NCBI GenBank assembly: GCA_028551475.1
Contig: CM052357.1
Location: 11,331,931 to 11,395,930, forward strand
DNA from: Casuarina equisetifolia
Lineage: Eukaryota; Streptophyta; Magnoliopsida; Fagales; Casuarinaceae
DNA: 64,000 bases
Direction of reading: 5' to 3'
Shown: piece after piece, positions 12,560-25,700 of the stretch
Layout: every line of letters starts with the position of its first letter
How positions within the stretch are numbered: position 1 is the stretch's first letter
The notes under the pieces: model-generated
Told to the model about the DNA's origin: nothing
The model's input: only the letters and a program-made list of their open reading frames with translations
Databases searched by the model: none
Program-made: the position numbers and the translations under genes

Positions 12560-15420
12560 AAAATAAAAGCCGGCCAGAAAATAAATGATTAAGGGAACAA
12601 GTTAAACATGGCTATGCGTTTGGTACTCTCTTATAGGGATGGGGGGCATGCTTATTATTTTTCTCCAAACGACGTCATTTTGCACATTATTTACTTTGAC
12701 TTTTTTCCCTTGTTGAGATGATGCCATTTCAGTGTGTAGTGTCGTTATTTTTGTTTGGGGAAATCGAAAGTGTGCAATCTGAAGTACAGAGAAAACGATG
12801 GTGCTGCTGCGACATGATGGACATACGTACAGAGAGAATGCTGGAGTTCCTAGCAGATGCTGGACATTTGGCCGACTATATCCGAGCTATCTAAATTTCT
12901 TGTGTTCTTTATGTGCTTGATTTCATCTTTCTTACTTCTTTCGGTGATATACTTTATTACACCTCATTGTGGTAAAGCGTCTTAACAACCTGAAAGAAGT
13001 TGTGCATTTTCTATCAACCCATCCGTTTCATGGCCCACTACTATCAGCCAGATTAGTGTGGGGGCCTACCTAGATGCTCGCTTATCTATTTAGAGGTAGA
13101 TGAATGCTAGTCTATCTAGTAGCCGGTCGTAGTCGACAAACTTATGTGAGGTTACCAAACAAGTGGTAATAGTTGCCACACTAATAGGTTCAATTCTTCT
13201 TCTTCTTTCTTTTTATTTTATTTTATTTTATTTATTTTTAAATTTTCAATATATACTTTTTACCGACAATTGATTTACAATTTCAAGGTATTTTTTAAAT
13301 TAATTAAGGTAAATATTTTGTTGTATTATAGTTGGAAGATTCCAAACTTAATTTTCTTTTAGATCTTTTGGTATGATAGTTGGAGATTATAACAATTTGG
13401 TATTAAAGCCAGCCATCATCCTAACTTCAAACCTTAGTGTGAGCAAATCTTAGTATGTGTTTTGTTGGGTGTGTGCCATGGTACGAGGGGCTGCAAAGGC
13501 CAAAGAAAGACAAAAGTGGGCTACTAGTAACAAGGGTGTCACATATAGAGTGTGGTGAAGTAGTCGTGTTCCAAATAGATTGTTCTTTCATTATCTTTCA
13601 ACATGTAATTTGTAAATCATAGTTTTTAAAGTTGTGATTTCACATAAGTTGTGTAAAATGTATTGTTAAGCCAATGGACGAGACTTAATTGTTAATGTAA
13701 GTTTTTTTTAATGATGATAATGAAGTACGTGTATGAAAACAATTAAATAAAGACTTTGGTTGGTGAGTTTTAAGCAAAGTATGTGTACGCCAAAAGAAAA
13801 TGAATATTTGAATTCATACACATAATACTTCACTTAAAATATTATGTAATAATTAAATATTCAACATTTAAATAGATTCATCTTGACAGTTTTTACTGAT
13901 TATAAGGCAATCACTTACTATAGTGCTTTATGAATTTTCTAAATATTATAGGCTAATTTGTATGATGATTTTCCAAGTAAAATGAAGCCATCTAGAAGCA
14001 AAAGGGTGTGTTTAACCTAACTTTAAATGCCATTGTTGGAGAAGACCTATGCTTTGGTCAAATATGATCCTCACTAACGTCGTCCACGGTTGGCAACGAT
14101 CAGAGTGGAGACGGCTCGATTATTGCCGCATCTTTGCGTCACGAGCAAGCACCGGCAAGCGGCGGCGGAGGCATGTTCCCATTCTAGCGAACAGAACATA
14201 GAAAAACCCAAATTCCATTAGGTCGGGTTGCGCACCTAGGATGGACCCAACAGTTGGGCAGCAATGAGCAGTGCTTTTGGCTTAGAACAAAAGTATTGGA
14301 GTATGAAACGGGAAAGAAAAAAAAAATAGAAAATATTTTTGGCTGACCAGGCCTACGATATATATTTCAAAGCTCGTTCCAAATTGTCTACTAACCTTTT
14401 AATTAATTAGTAAATCTATTTTAATAACCATAACAACCAAAGACTTGACTCCAGTACCATGAAACATGTCCACCCATTACGATATAAATAAAATACAATT
14501 CTTTGCTTTCCCAATTAGTCCTACCCTTGTATACGTAGCACTGAAACTATATATAGCATCTTTGAATTCTAAGTATTCTTCTAATGCTTTTCCAAGACGT
14601 CCAAAGTTCTACAAAACAATTTAATCTTTGACTTCCTTTCAATCCGTAGTTCATAAGGCACAATTTTTAATTATGCTTGCTCACAAGTTGTGTGAAAGAT
14701 GGTCTTATGCCAAGGGATAAGACTCAATGACTTCTTAAAACAAATACTTTGTTATAATTATCTTGCTCAAATTTTTACGCCGTCAAATAAACTTGATCCT
14801 CGGCGTGCTATGGAAGGTAAGAAAACTAGATGGGTTAAATAATATGGTTTGACATGGTCTAACCTCAAGCTCTGATGGAGAATATCAGCCTCTATAAAAT
14901 ATTATATCAGAGCTTAAACAGTTTAAAGTACAACTTTAAGAATGTTTAATACAAACAGATCATATGAATTGTATCTGAGTACTAAACACGGGATATTTGC
15001 ATTAGCTTTTGTAGGTCATTCACATGTGTGGTCTTCTTGTTCGGACCCTCACTCATCCTTTGTCCAAAAGGATGGTTAACATTTAGTTGAGAACCTTGAT
15101 TCCACAAGTTTGTTTCCTTTATATTGTAGGTCTATTTGTTGGCAAGTGCCTAAGTTAGTAGTGAGCTGGTATTGCTTGAGATCTCTTGATCTCAGGCTTG
15201 ACATCTAGAGAGTGTATAAGTGTAAAATAAATAAATAAATAAAATAAAATAAAAATAAGTCAACTGAGGAAATCTTTTAATTCTGAACCTCTTCATGATC
15301 CTTGAACATGTATGTAATATTCATCTTAGTGAAGTTCCTAGACATTTTTCCTCACCACGCCACTTAGCTTTTCAATTAACTAAAAGTGCTAGCATGATTT
15401 TGGGATATGCAAGAACAACC
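12560..15420. other. Intergenic DNA, no gene seen
   Basis: No supported gene. There are small TTTTA-type repeats near 13200-13240 and an (AAAT)n run near 15222-15255. A short GC-richer patch at about 14070-14180 shows no open family motif. Confidence 0.5.
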
Positions 15421-15429
15421 CTAGTACAA

Positions 15430-15830
15430 AAGTCAACAATCAGGTTCTATGTTAGTTGAAATTACCATTGATTTATTCTTCCCCTATTTGAAATTTATAT
15501 TTTTCAACTAAAATAAAACTTCTTTTCTTCCCCAGCATAAATTATTTTTGCTTGTTTATTCTAGATCTCATTTGGTTTTAATTAGAAAATAATCCTTTGT
15601 TTTTCCTTTTTCTTTTGGGACAAATTCGTCTAAATCTGAATGATTTTCTAGATTACTTCAACCGTCATGTCCAGCACTTCAAACGGGACTGCCCAAAGTT
15701 GCAAAACGAGCTTCCATGTCCATAATTTCTAATGAGCTTTTATGTACAAAATTTAGATGCCCTTTCGTGTACAAAGTTCTAAATGGGTCATCATACTTTG
15801 AGAACTAAAGTAGATTGCTCTCTGGTTTTC
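15430..15830. repeat. Dispersed repeat, copy A (partner at ~54.4-54.99 kb)
   Basis: This stretch shares landmarks in the same order with about 54410-54990: TGATTTATTCTT, TTTTTGCTTG.TTATTCTAGAT, ATCTAAATCTGAATGATTTTCTAGAT and CATACTTTGAGAACTAAAGT. It marks the left edge of the duplicated spacer in front of glucanase 2, as its partner does in front of glucanase 4. Confidence 0.8.
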
Positions 15831-16524
15831 TCACCCGGTAAAGCTTCTCCATCAATCCTTAATTTACATGCTCGCATTTGCAGAATGAGACCAGTATTCC
15901 TCCACAAGCTGCCCGAACAGCGAGCCCTCCATATTCATTAGCTTCAATGGCTCATCATACTCCGCTATTTTGCCTGGTCAGTGACATATATAGATCACTA
16001 AACTGTCGTGGATAAAAGATTTAGTAGAAGTTTCTGAAAAAAAAAGGGATGTGTATTTTTATTAAAAAGTTTAAAAAATTCAAAGTTTAATATTAAAGAT
16101 AGCTTATGAGTTGGAGATATACTTTTTGTATTTAAACACTTAATATACTTTTTTCAATTTAGGACTTTCATTTCCAACACTAATGAGAATAGATGTTTAT
16201 TGCACACTAAACATATTTTAAAAACTTAAAATTAAGAGTTCATGAGAATCAATCTAGGTTATCATATTAATGAATTTAAAGTCTAATCTAAAAGATACTT
16301 CGTAAGTTGAAGAGACATGTTTTTATATATGAATATTATTTAAGTATTATATTTTTCTAATATGAGGTTTTTTTTTTTTTTTTGTCAAAAAGCTTAAGAA
16401 GATTTTGAAGCGAGCTCTAAACCATGTTGAAAGTTTATCATGTTGTTCTTTATAATTACTGACCGTCTCTAATGGCAAGCACCTTGTCACAGTCCATAAC
16501 GAAGGATATTCTATGGTTGGAGAG

Positions 16525-17160
16525 TCATCAATTTTTCCGTGTCCTTCCGTGAGATATATGTACTTCTAACAGTGAATCCTGTTACTTGCCTTTCTAAGAG
16601 GTAACGAGCCCACAAGCTGTTGCAAACAGCATAATAAATACGACGTCAGTAGTTTTGGAAGTTCCTGGAGGAGATGAGCATTATTCTATGACTGTAACTG
16701 ATAAAGCTGGTCTGTTTAACTCAACAAAGGATATTCTGATCAGAACGTTGTTGGTATTTTTGGCTACCAGCATAATAAAAAGTAAATAGTTATTTTTCCA
16801 TGAGACGAGTTCAATGTGCAGAGGAAATAAAGAACTTGGACCTATGATATAGAATAGAGGGAGGGCTCTGTAAGCTTGACGGTCAAGCCCCTTGCATAAC
16901 CTGCCAAACATTGTCGCTTACGTTTCAAAGTGAATTATATGCTTCTAGTGAGTATCAGAACGCCACTGATGAAATGTGGAGGAATTGAGGTCCAGTTGGT
17001 ATGCCGCACCCGCTGCCCAGTTGGCAGCCTCACAGTTGTCCAGCAGCTGATTATTTCATTGTTTTCACAGAGACCCACGATGTACGTTGGCTGCTTGACC
17101 CGGAAACTGGTTAAGCGACGAGCGCCAATCACGGCCCGAGTAAGGGAATAGAAAGCGAAA
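16525..17160. repeat. Orphan glucanase distal upstream block, copy 2 (no adjoining gene)
   Basis: This is nearly the same sequence as 30755-31385 and similar to 56225-56790. It includes TCATCAATTTTTCCGTGTCC, TAAGAGGTAACGAG, CATGAGACGAGTTCAATGTG and GGCTGCTTGACCCGGAAACT. It belongs upstream of a glucanase promoter, yet no exon 1 or TATA segment is found to its left, so the attached gene copy has been lost here. Confidence 0.8.
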
Positions 17161-17289
17161 TGAAATTTGGTTCTCATCCAAACGAAGAGGCGGCTAGAAT
17201 GTGAAAGGTGAAAATAACAAGTTAGAAGGGACAATGTTTATATTTAATGGAATTAAATCTTCAAACTCTTTGCTTTTACGTTTTAACCT

Positions 17290-18250
17290 CAAGATATTAG
17301 TTTTGACTTCAAATTAAAGAGTTTTGGTCCAATATAAATTAAAGACCTCGTTGAGCTTTTCTTCTTTGTCTTTCAAATTGAAAGTTTTTACTTCCAAAGA
17401 CTTTAAAGCGGGTTGGTGCATAATTGTCTGGTTCAAGTTTGAAATTCTTGGTCAGTTTCTAGCACTGTGGTTAGGTATGCAAGATTGGATATTGACGAGG
17501 GATAGACTTCAAAATCATAGAGCATCTAGAGATATTAGCTGCTACTTATGTTGCACGTTAGATGAATCTAAGAACCACATTTTCATAGGACACTCTTATA
17601 GCAATATGGGAATGTTTATAGACTATTCTCAATGTATGACCATCCTTTCTATCGTAAAATACAAGAATTAGTTGATTTCTTTATCACATGTAAAGAAAAA
17701 GTTTCAAAGCAAGCATTTTTAATGTATTTGCTTTATTTATCCATACTATCTTGTAAGTGAGGAATGACGTAATTCTAAAACATGCTAGTTTAGAAATAGT
17801 TACTCTTGAAGCTATTAAGAGGTTTAGCAATATGGGAATATTGATAGACTATTCTTAGTGTATGACCATCCTATCTATCATAGAGTACAAGAATTAGTTG
17901 ATTTCTTTATCACATGTAAAGAAAAAGTTTCAAAGCAAGCATTTTTAATGTATTTGCTTCATTTATTTGTTCTATCTCGTAGGAGAGGAATAACGTAATT
18001 TTAAAGCATACTAATTTAGAAATATTTACTCTTGAAGTTGTTAAGAGGTTTATTAGAGACTAATTTTGTAATAGAAGTAGGACATCCAAAATAACTAAAA
18101 ATTCATATTTTCATTGTATTTGAAGCTTAGATAAGATCATTGTTTACTTGATATCAAGTTATTTATCATTTTAACATAGGAATATGTCCCTAGTTTTATC
18201 ATATACAATGACTTATTAGCTATATAAATATATTTTACTTATTTAAAAAA
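17290..18250 (+). mobile_element. L1-type LINE 3' fragment (zf-RVT region), copy in spacer 1
   Basis: Plus-strand translation at about 17.40-17.63 kb matches the zinc-binding zf-RVT tail domain of plant L1 LINE reverse transcriptases. The features are a GW..VWF segment, an LWLGM....TRDRLQN segment, CYLCC, and an ES.NH.F.G end. The rest of the element is absent (5' truncated), and the region downstream is decayed and internally duplicated. Homologous relics lie at about 31.56-32.26 and 56.93-57.64 kb, so the insertion predates the segmental duplications. Confidence 0.65.
17601..18050. repeat. Tandem duplication, ~226-bp unit, inside the LINE relic
   Basis: AGCAATATGGGAATGTTTAT at 17601 recurs as AGCAATATGGGAATATTGAT at 17827. 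Both are followed by long matching stretches, including the CACATGTAAAGAAAAAGTTT segment. The equivalents in the other two spacers show a single copy, so this duplication is specific to spacer 1. Confidence 0.8.
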
Positions 18251-18339
18251 ATATATCAAATTGAATATGAAAAATACAATGATGTTTCTCTAGTGCACAA
18301 TTAAAAAGGAAAAGAACAAAAGAACCAAAAAAAAGGTCA

Positions 18340-19310
18340 CTGGGGTTCCTTCATCACAAAATAATAGAGTGTAGGTAACCCTAATTGAGAGGATGGCTTA
18401 TGACCACTCCCTAACTTATGAAAACCTTATGGGCACTTCCAAAGTTCATAAGATTCCCAAGACGCAATTCCCAATGTTTGGGATAGTCATGAAGGGGTAG
18501 TCATGAAGATCTCCTAAGTGAAGGGTGGAGAAAATGAGATTGGTTGCAGGAAACCTTTTGAGTCAAATGCTGGTTGCAACTCATTCCGTAGTTTAAGGGT
18601 TTGAAGACTTTGAACAAGCTTGCTTTTAAGCAACCATAACACTTGCTTTCATTATGAGAGGCCAATGGCTATAGATATAAGATCAATTCCACTCATTTCT
18701 ATGTTTATGTGATTGAAAAATGAGATAGAAATACATTGTTTTTCCCTTGAAATTTAACAAATGAGATTAATGAGAAACGAAAAGAGAAGTTAAACGTTAT
18801 TGCGGCTTCTAGCAAAAGATATGGAAGGTATGGGAATTTGCTTGTCTATTCCATCGGAAATTATACAGACAACTAACAAAATAATGGGTCGTAAGTGCCC
18901 CTAATTGAGAGGATGGCTTCTGATCACTCCCTAGCTAATGAAAGCCTTTTGGCACCTCATTTTCCCCAAGCGAAAGGCGACGAAAATGAGATTGGTTGCA
19001 TGGCAGCTTTCGAGTCAAAGGCTGCCTTCAACCCATTTCCTAGTTTAAGGGTTTGATGACTTTGATCAAGGTTGTTTTTAAGCAACCAGAAGACTTGTTT
19101 TCAGTATGAGAGGCCAATGGCTATAGAGAAAAGATTAATTCCGCCCATTTGCATGTTTGTGTGATTGAAAAATGAGAAAGAAATACATTGTTTTTCCCTT
19201 CAAAATTAACTAATGAGAGTAATAAGAAAGGAAAAGAGAATTTAAAGCTTATGGAGGCTTCTAGAAAAAAATATGAAAGGTAGGCGAATTTGCTTGTCTA
19301 TTCCATTGGG
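18340..19310. repeat. Tandem duplication, ~0.5-kb unit, in spacer 1
   Basis: The series from CTAATTGAGAGGATGGCTTA (about 18380) to the GCTTGTCTATTCCAT segment (about 18860) is repeated from about 18900 to 19310. The order of landmarks is the same, including TTAAGCAACCA and TATGAGAGGCCAATGGCTAT. Spacers at 32.4-32.8 and 57.8-59.7 kb carry one copy. No gene is present. Confidence 0.8.
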
Positions 19311-19319
19311 TGTATGAGA

Positions 19320-20440
19320 CATTACATTAGTATGGATCTTTTTGTGCTACAATTACAGAGAATAGAATGGTATTAGGGTAACGATAGTTAAGGACCTAAA
19401 CATTGTTAACTGATATTAATCGAATGAATCGACCAAACCTGTTAAAAACTCACTAAACAATATTTCAGCCTTCTTTAGTTTCCTCTCCATGCACCATTAC
19501 CCTTCTTGCCTACCTAAGGGGAAGGTTAGAATTCGTGCCCCACAACGAACACCTTTTAGGAATCTTACTTGGCAGAGTAAAAGGTATTTTCAATAGGAAA
19601 GAGACATTGGACCGTCTTACTTCATGCTTGGTGTATTCAACCTAAGGTAATTGGAATTGTTCTATTCATTTTCTTTGATTTGACAGAAAAATAGAATCAC
19701 TATTTGGGCACTAACATTTACACGAGTCACCATGAGTATTAAAGAAGCATCAAGAACTGTTTTGAAATTGGATCTTTTACAAAATCACAAATTTTATCCA
19801 TACATACTATCACTTGTATTGAGATTTTATTTTTCATATCAATGAAACACTAAAGCACATTGAAATTCAATTTACCTGTAATTTGAGTGGGCAAAGTTGT
19901 GAAGTAAAAGGAAGATTCCATCACAAAATGGAACTTGGAGATATTGATAAAGCCTCGAGAATGCAGACCAATCAACATCACCGAGTCAAAATAAGCTACA
20001 TGAATATGGATAATTATCAAACTGTTGAGTCACAATGCAAAAGTTTTAGTTTATTGCTAATGAAACGTTAATTCCATGCTTAATAATGTTGTTTAAGCGC
20101 ATTTAGGAGATAGAGATCCTTGCCATCTTATTATGTGGAAATAGAGACAGGACTATTTGTGATACTTCACTGCACTAATCCTTATAATAATGCGATTAGA
20201 TCAAGGCACGAGGTTCCTTGGCTTGAAAAGGTGTTCCTAGTCAAGTGGTAAGGGAAAATCCTGAAGTTACACAGGGAAAATCCTAAATATAGTCACTTCC
20301 CTGTGTTAAGTAAAGTTCCTTCCATAGACCATCTGATACTGTTGAAATAACCGCAGTTTTAAGTCTAAGGCATTACGAGCATCTCTTATTTATTTTTCTT
20401 ATGTGCGACAAAGCTGCACTAATTACTGGATACACTAGAA
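19320..20440. other. Spacer 1, right part, and 3' flank of glucanase 2
   Basis: Non-coding. It matches about 32.8-34.25 kb and 59.7-60.4 kb in order, which shows the segmental duplication. A TTTATT (AATAAA on the minus strand) at 20389-20394, about 57 bp past the glucanase 2 stop, is a candidate poly(A) signal. Confidence 0.6.
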
Positions 20441-20450
20441 CAGCTAATGC

Positions 20451-21822
20451 TTAACTGAAATTAACTGAGAACTTGGGCTGTTTGTTCGGAAGAAAGAGCC
20501 CCCAGTGTTTCTCGTACTCCGGACTTTTCTGGTTTTCTTCAAACATGGCAAACACATAGGTTTCTATCGGCTTCCTAGGCTTTTTCGGAGTCCCTCCCTT
20601 CACATGCTGAACCAAATTCGTGATGTAGGTTCTTTCATTCTCAAGTGATGTGGCTTTTCCACCTGCTGAAGGCCAACCAGACTCTGATACAACGATCTCC
20701 AATGAACCCCCATCGACTTTCTCTAATGCGGAGTAAACAGTATCTAAGATGGCATCGAAAAGATTGCGGTAGCTGTGGGGGGGATCATTCACTATGGGGG
20801 AAGGAGCTGTGAAGAGGGCATAGTCGAGACGAATGTCTTTGGTGTTACCGATGTAACTGAAGTACGGGTATAAGTTAACGAGTAACAGAGATCGGTTGTT
20901 CACCAAGAATCGGATGATAAGATCAAGTAGTTCTCGGTAGTCAGACCTGAATGAGCCTTTTGATGGAGGGGAGGCCTCTCCAAGGATTCCAGTGTCAACA
21001 GCAGTGGAAACTTTGACTTGATTCGCCAAGCCAGCTGCAGAAATTGCGCTTTGAATGTTTCGCGTGGCGGGGACAAGGAATTTTGCAAATGAATCTGTTG
21101 TCTTTACTTCGTTTCCGACTGCGATGTACTTGAATTTGACATTTCCATGGTTTTTGACGTTGTTTTGGACCCAGGTATTTGCATTGGTTTGGCTTGAAGC
21201 AATGTTTTGAAGGTTGTCATTTGGAAGGCCAAGCATGAGCTCAATGTTAGAGCCTCCAAGGGCCTGGAGAGTAGCTTGGTCTGGATTATAGATCCTCATT
21301 CTTCGGATGTTATTTTGCTTATAGAGTGCTACCACCTCTGCTTGTGGTGGTAGGTTGTTACCAAGCCGTCCGTAGCAAACTCCAACTTGGGCACCTGCAT
21401 TAGAGTAAACAAGACCACAATGGGTTTACAGGAGAAAATATCTTTCACACGGATGCATTAAAGTGGTTCTACACATTTATCCCGGTAACTTCCTTTTTTT
21501 TTCTTCTCTTCTGTTACATTTCATGGTATTTCAGGATCTTTCGAATCGCACGAGTTTATCGGTATTTCATCTCAAGAATCTTGTAAATGCAAAATATGAT
21601 TACAATAAATGAGTAATCATGGCTCAATTGTTTACTGAACCACAAAGTTGGCTCAAAGTTGTTGAGTCCAAAGTGTTCCAAGTATGTTATGCTTATGGAT
21701 TTTTTTACAACAGTAAAAGAGTCCTTGTCTATAAAAGAAATCCAAAAGTCAAGAAAGGCAAAAACTGGTCTAGTGAAGCTAGGGGGATAACAGTATCATG
21801 TATGAAAATTGGATACAGAAAA

Positions 21823-21871
<49 letters not shown>

Positions 21872-21956
21872 TAATTATGGTCGCCAATAGCAATCCAAGC
21901 ACCAGCATTGTGGAAACCATGGAACAACTTTTGCCTGCGGACTTGTATCTATCCAT
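20451..21956 (-). CDS. Glucan endo-1,3-beta-glucosidase (GH17, PR-2 type), gene 2
   Basis: Second paralogue: exon 1 is 21866-21956 (ATG at 21956) and exon 2 is 21394-20451. The 471-bp GT-AG intron is the shortest of the four and splits a Gly codon, so the mature chain follows ...[11 protein letters not shown]. The protein has 344 residues. The signal-peptide core is [13 protein letters not shown]. It retains the VGNE acid/base Glu126 and the signature SESGWPSAG with the nucleophile Glu268. FAMFEENQK is also present, and it ends at PKFSVNFS with no vacuolar tail. Family substitutions include Leu for the usual Pro in the LLD.IIRF segment. No stop or frameshift is seen. A complete-looking copia element lies 420 bp upstream in the same orientation, which may alter its expression (inference). 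Confidence 0.95.
21821..21865. repeat. (GA)n microsatellite abutting the intron 5' splice site of glucanase 2
   Basis: A GA run of about 43 bp on the plus strand, a CT run on the transcript, starts immediately after the donor of glucanase 2. It sits exactly where glucanase 1 carries a GGGA run. Confidence 0.9.
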
Positions 21957-22028
21957 CTAAAAGATACAGAAGAAAAGGCAAGCATAAGCAAAGGGTAGCA
22001 ACTATGCTTCTAAATATATTTTTAGTAG

Positions 22029-22106
22029 CCTTTTATAGATAGACATGGAAGCCTGTGACTCAGGTTTTTTTTCGACAATCCACAATCCAAAGTCTTCACT
22101 GGTCAA
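22029..22106 (-). promoter_or_regulatory. Core promoter of glucanase 2: TATA box and W-box
   Basis: CTATAAAAGG on the minus strand at 22029-22038, 73 bp upstream of the ATG. TTGACC on the minus strand at 22101-22106, in the conserved context CTTGACCAGT. Beyond about 22.29 kb the upstream block is interrupted by the copia element. Confidence 0.7.
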
Positions 22107-22375
22107 GGTCTCTGTGGAAAAAGGCATCATTCAAGGCACATCCAACTTCGTGGAAATTTTTGGTCCTGCGTTTGAACAGTCGTCAATTTTACTGTGTCCT
22201 TTCATGAGAAATATTTATTTCAAATGGTCGATCTTATCACCAGCCTTTCTACGGGGTAATATGTCCATGTGCTGGTGCAAACAGCATATGCTCAACCATT
22301 CAGTTTCATTTGCATTTTCTGATTCTTGTGATGTTTTACCGCCCATCAAGATAGCTTTACCACGCGACTTAGATC

Positions 22376-22762
22376 TGTTAGAAAACAAACCCGTGAATCT
22401 AAACTCACAGAATCTTTTAGGATCTCACCGCACACACAAAGAGAATATTAGTCAAGTAAAGAACACATAGAAATTACGAGGTTCAGGATAATCCCTACGT
22501 CCCCAGCCTAAGGAGCAATTCTTCACTATGATGAGGAGGGCTTACAGTGCTTACAGAAAACCTCTGTTTTCTCTCAATCTCTCACAACCTCATACCTAGG
22601 TTTTCCCATAAGGTTTCCTTTTATACAAGTACCAAGGAAACCCAAATAGAATAGGACTAGGAGACCTAAATAGAATAAGACTGGGAAACCTTTATAAACT
22701 ACCCACAATACAAATATGATAGTTACATAATTACCTTTACTAATTTTACTCCAAACCTAACA
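22376..22762 (-). repeat. 3' LTR of the 22.4-28.3 kb copia element
   Basis: 387 bp, starts TGTTAGAAAAC and ends CCTAACA on the plus strand, and aligns end to end with 27877-28263. It carries a TATA-like GTATAAAAGG in element orientation and reads toward glucanase 2, whose ATG is 420 bp away. Confidence 0.95.
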
Positions 22763-25700
22763 ATTTTCTCCTTTTGGAGTAACATTAGTGCAACATCCCT
22801 GCACCATAAGAGAAAGAACATTGCTCCCTAAACTTGACTCTACTTGGAGTCCATTCCAGTAACTCGCTGACAAGTCTCTAGCTTGTCTCTTGTCAGCGGC
22901 TTCGTTAACATATTTGCTCCGTTATCATCAGTGTGAATCTTCACAAGATTTAATTGCTTGGATTCTAATACATCTCTAATTCAATGATATTTGACATCAA
23001 TGTGCTTAGACCTTGAATGAGATGACGTGTTCTTACTGAGGCGGATGGAGCTTTGGTTGTCACTATAAAGGATAACCATCCCTTGTTTTATGCCAAGTTC
23101 TTGAAGAAATGTCTTCATCCACAGAACTTCCTTTTCACCTTCAGTGATTGCTATATACTCGGTTTCTGTTGTAGACAAAGCAACACAATCCTGTAGCCTA
23201 GACTGCCATGAAATTGCTCCCCCTGTGAAGGTGAGCATGTACCCTGTTGAAGATCTCCTCCCATCATGGTCACCAGCCATATCTGCATCTATGTATCCAA
23301 CCAATATAGGCTCATCATTACCAAAACACAAACACAACTTAGGAGTTCCTTTAAGGTACCTGAGTATCCACTTCACAGCTTCCCAATGCATTTTACCAGG
23401 ATCTAAAAGAAAACGACTAACTACTCCAATTGCATGAGCAATATCTGGTTTAGTGCTTACTGCAACATACATCAAGCTACCAATTGCAGATGCATAAGGT
23501 GTTTTCTTCATATATTCAACATCACTCTTACTTTCAGGCTTCTGCTTCTTACTCAACTTGAAATGACTTGCAAATGGAGTACTTATTGCTTTTTCCTTTT
23601 CCATGTCAAATCTCTGAAGTATCTTTTCTATATACTTCTCTTGAGATAGCCATAACTTTTCATTTTCTCTGTCGCGTTTAACTTCCATACCAAGGATTCG
23701 CTTTACCTGTCCTAAATCTTTCATCGTGAAAGACTTGCCTAAATCCTTCTTCAACTCAGCAATCTTCTTAATGTCCTGGCCAACAATCAACATATCATCA
23801 ACATATAAGAGTAGGATGACAAAATCACCACCTAGAAAGTACTTCACAAACACACAATGATCTGAGCTGGTCTTGTTATAATCGTGTTGTAACATGGATG
23901 ACTCAAACTTTTTGTACCACTGACGAGGTGCTTGTTTTAGACCATATAAGCTTTTATTCAGTCGACATACAAGATTTTCCTTGCTTTTTTCTATGAAGCC
24001 CTCTGGTTGCTCCATATAAATCTCTTCCTCCAAGTCTCTATGAAGGAATACAGTCTTCACATCAAGTTGTTCTACCTCCAAGTTCAGTCTAGCAGCAAAA
24101 CCAATAATAACTCTGATTGAAGACATTCTTACCACAGGAGAGAAAATCTCTTCAAAGTCAATACCTTTCTTCTGACCATAACCCTTCACAACTAATCGCG
24201 CCTTATACCTTGGTAGTGGATTGTTCTTTTCTGACTTCAACTTGTACACCCATTTATTTTTAAGTGCTCTCTTACCTTTAGGCAATGTCACAAAATCATA
24301 AGTGTGGTTTTCTCGCAAGGAATTCATCTATTCTCGCATAGCTTTCTTCCACTCTTTCTTGTGCTCACATTCATTAGCTTCCTTGTAGCATTGCGGTTCT
24401 CCCCCATCAGTTAGCATCAAGTACTCATGTGGTGAATACTTCATCGAAGTTTGATGCTCTCTACTAGATCTTCTCAATGGGGGTTGGGTTGATGGCTCAA
24501 CTAAATAATTATCAACATGTCCTTCAGATTCTTCAACAACTAGAGTTTTAAGAACTTTTTCACTTGCTACATCCTCAAGTGGCTCTTCTTGTGTAAATCC
24601 CCCTTCATGTGCACTTATTGGGGAAGAAGAAGGTGGGATTATATTCTTAAGATTTTCATTAACAACTTTTGGCTTTTCAGTCTTCTTAAGATCTTTAATA
24701 GTCTGATCTTCAAAGAAGATAACATCTCTGCTTCTAATCAGTTTCTTTGCAGCTAGATCCCACAATCTGTATCCAAAAGCATCATGTCCATAGCCCAAGA
24801 AGATGCAATCTCGAGCTTTATCATCAAGCTTGTTCCTTTCATCCTTAGGAATGTGAACAGACACCCTATAGCCAAATACTCTCAAGTGCTTAAAAGAAAC
24901 CTCCTTGCCAGTCCATACTCTCTCAGGTAGATCACCTTATAATGGAACTGAAGGAGACAAGTTGATAATATCTACTGCAGTACACATAGCTTCACCCTAA
25001 AATGACTAAATAATTCAGAATGTGAAAGCATACACCTGATCCTCTCAACTATAGTTCTGTTCATCCGTTCTGCAACCCCATTATGCTCTAGAGTTTTAGG
25101 AACTGTCTTTTCAAGCCTAATACCCTGAGTTTTGTAATATTCTTCAAACGGCCCTCTGTATTCACCTCCATTATCTACACGGACGCACTTCAGTTTCCTT
25201 CCAGTTGCTCTCTCAACCATAGCATGAAATTGTTTAAAAACTTCCAAAACCTGATCCTTAGTCTTCAGTGCATAGGCCCATACCTTTCTAGAATAATCAT
25301 CAATGAAGGTAACAAAATACATAGCGCCACCAAGAGTTTTCACCTTCAACATACACACATCTGAATGAATCAAATCAAGAACATGTTTTCTTCTAGACGG
25401 GGGTCCTCTCCGAAATGAGACTCTATGTTGCTTTCCAGTTAAGCAATGATCACAAGGCTTCAATTGCAAATCAGCACCACTGACTCCTGTTATGATTTTG
25501 TTCTTTATCAAATGCTGAAGTCCCTTTTCACTGAGATGTCCAAGTCGCTTGTGCCATGGCTCCATGTGATTATCTTCCACCACATTTACCTTGCCTTTCT
25601 AAATACTAGCTTCAGTCTTGTAGAGAGTACTGACCTTTTGCCCTTTTGCAAGTATAAGAGAACCTCTACTAAGTTTCCATTTACCGCCACCAAAGTAGTT

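Noticed and set aside
14070-14190. GC-rich patch as a coding exon
   Set aside because: No open frame with a recognisable motif and no plausible splice context.
17324-17671. 115-codon plus-strand frame as a host gene
   Set aside because: Its translation fits the zf-RVT tail of an L1 LINE and is shared, decayed, with two other spacers.
22045-22470. 141-codon plus-strand frame upstream of glucanase 2
   Set aside because: It runs from promoter-flank DNA across the copia LTR border and has no family motif.
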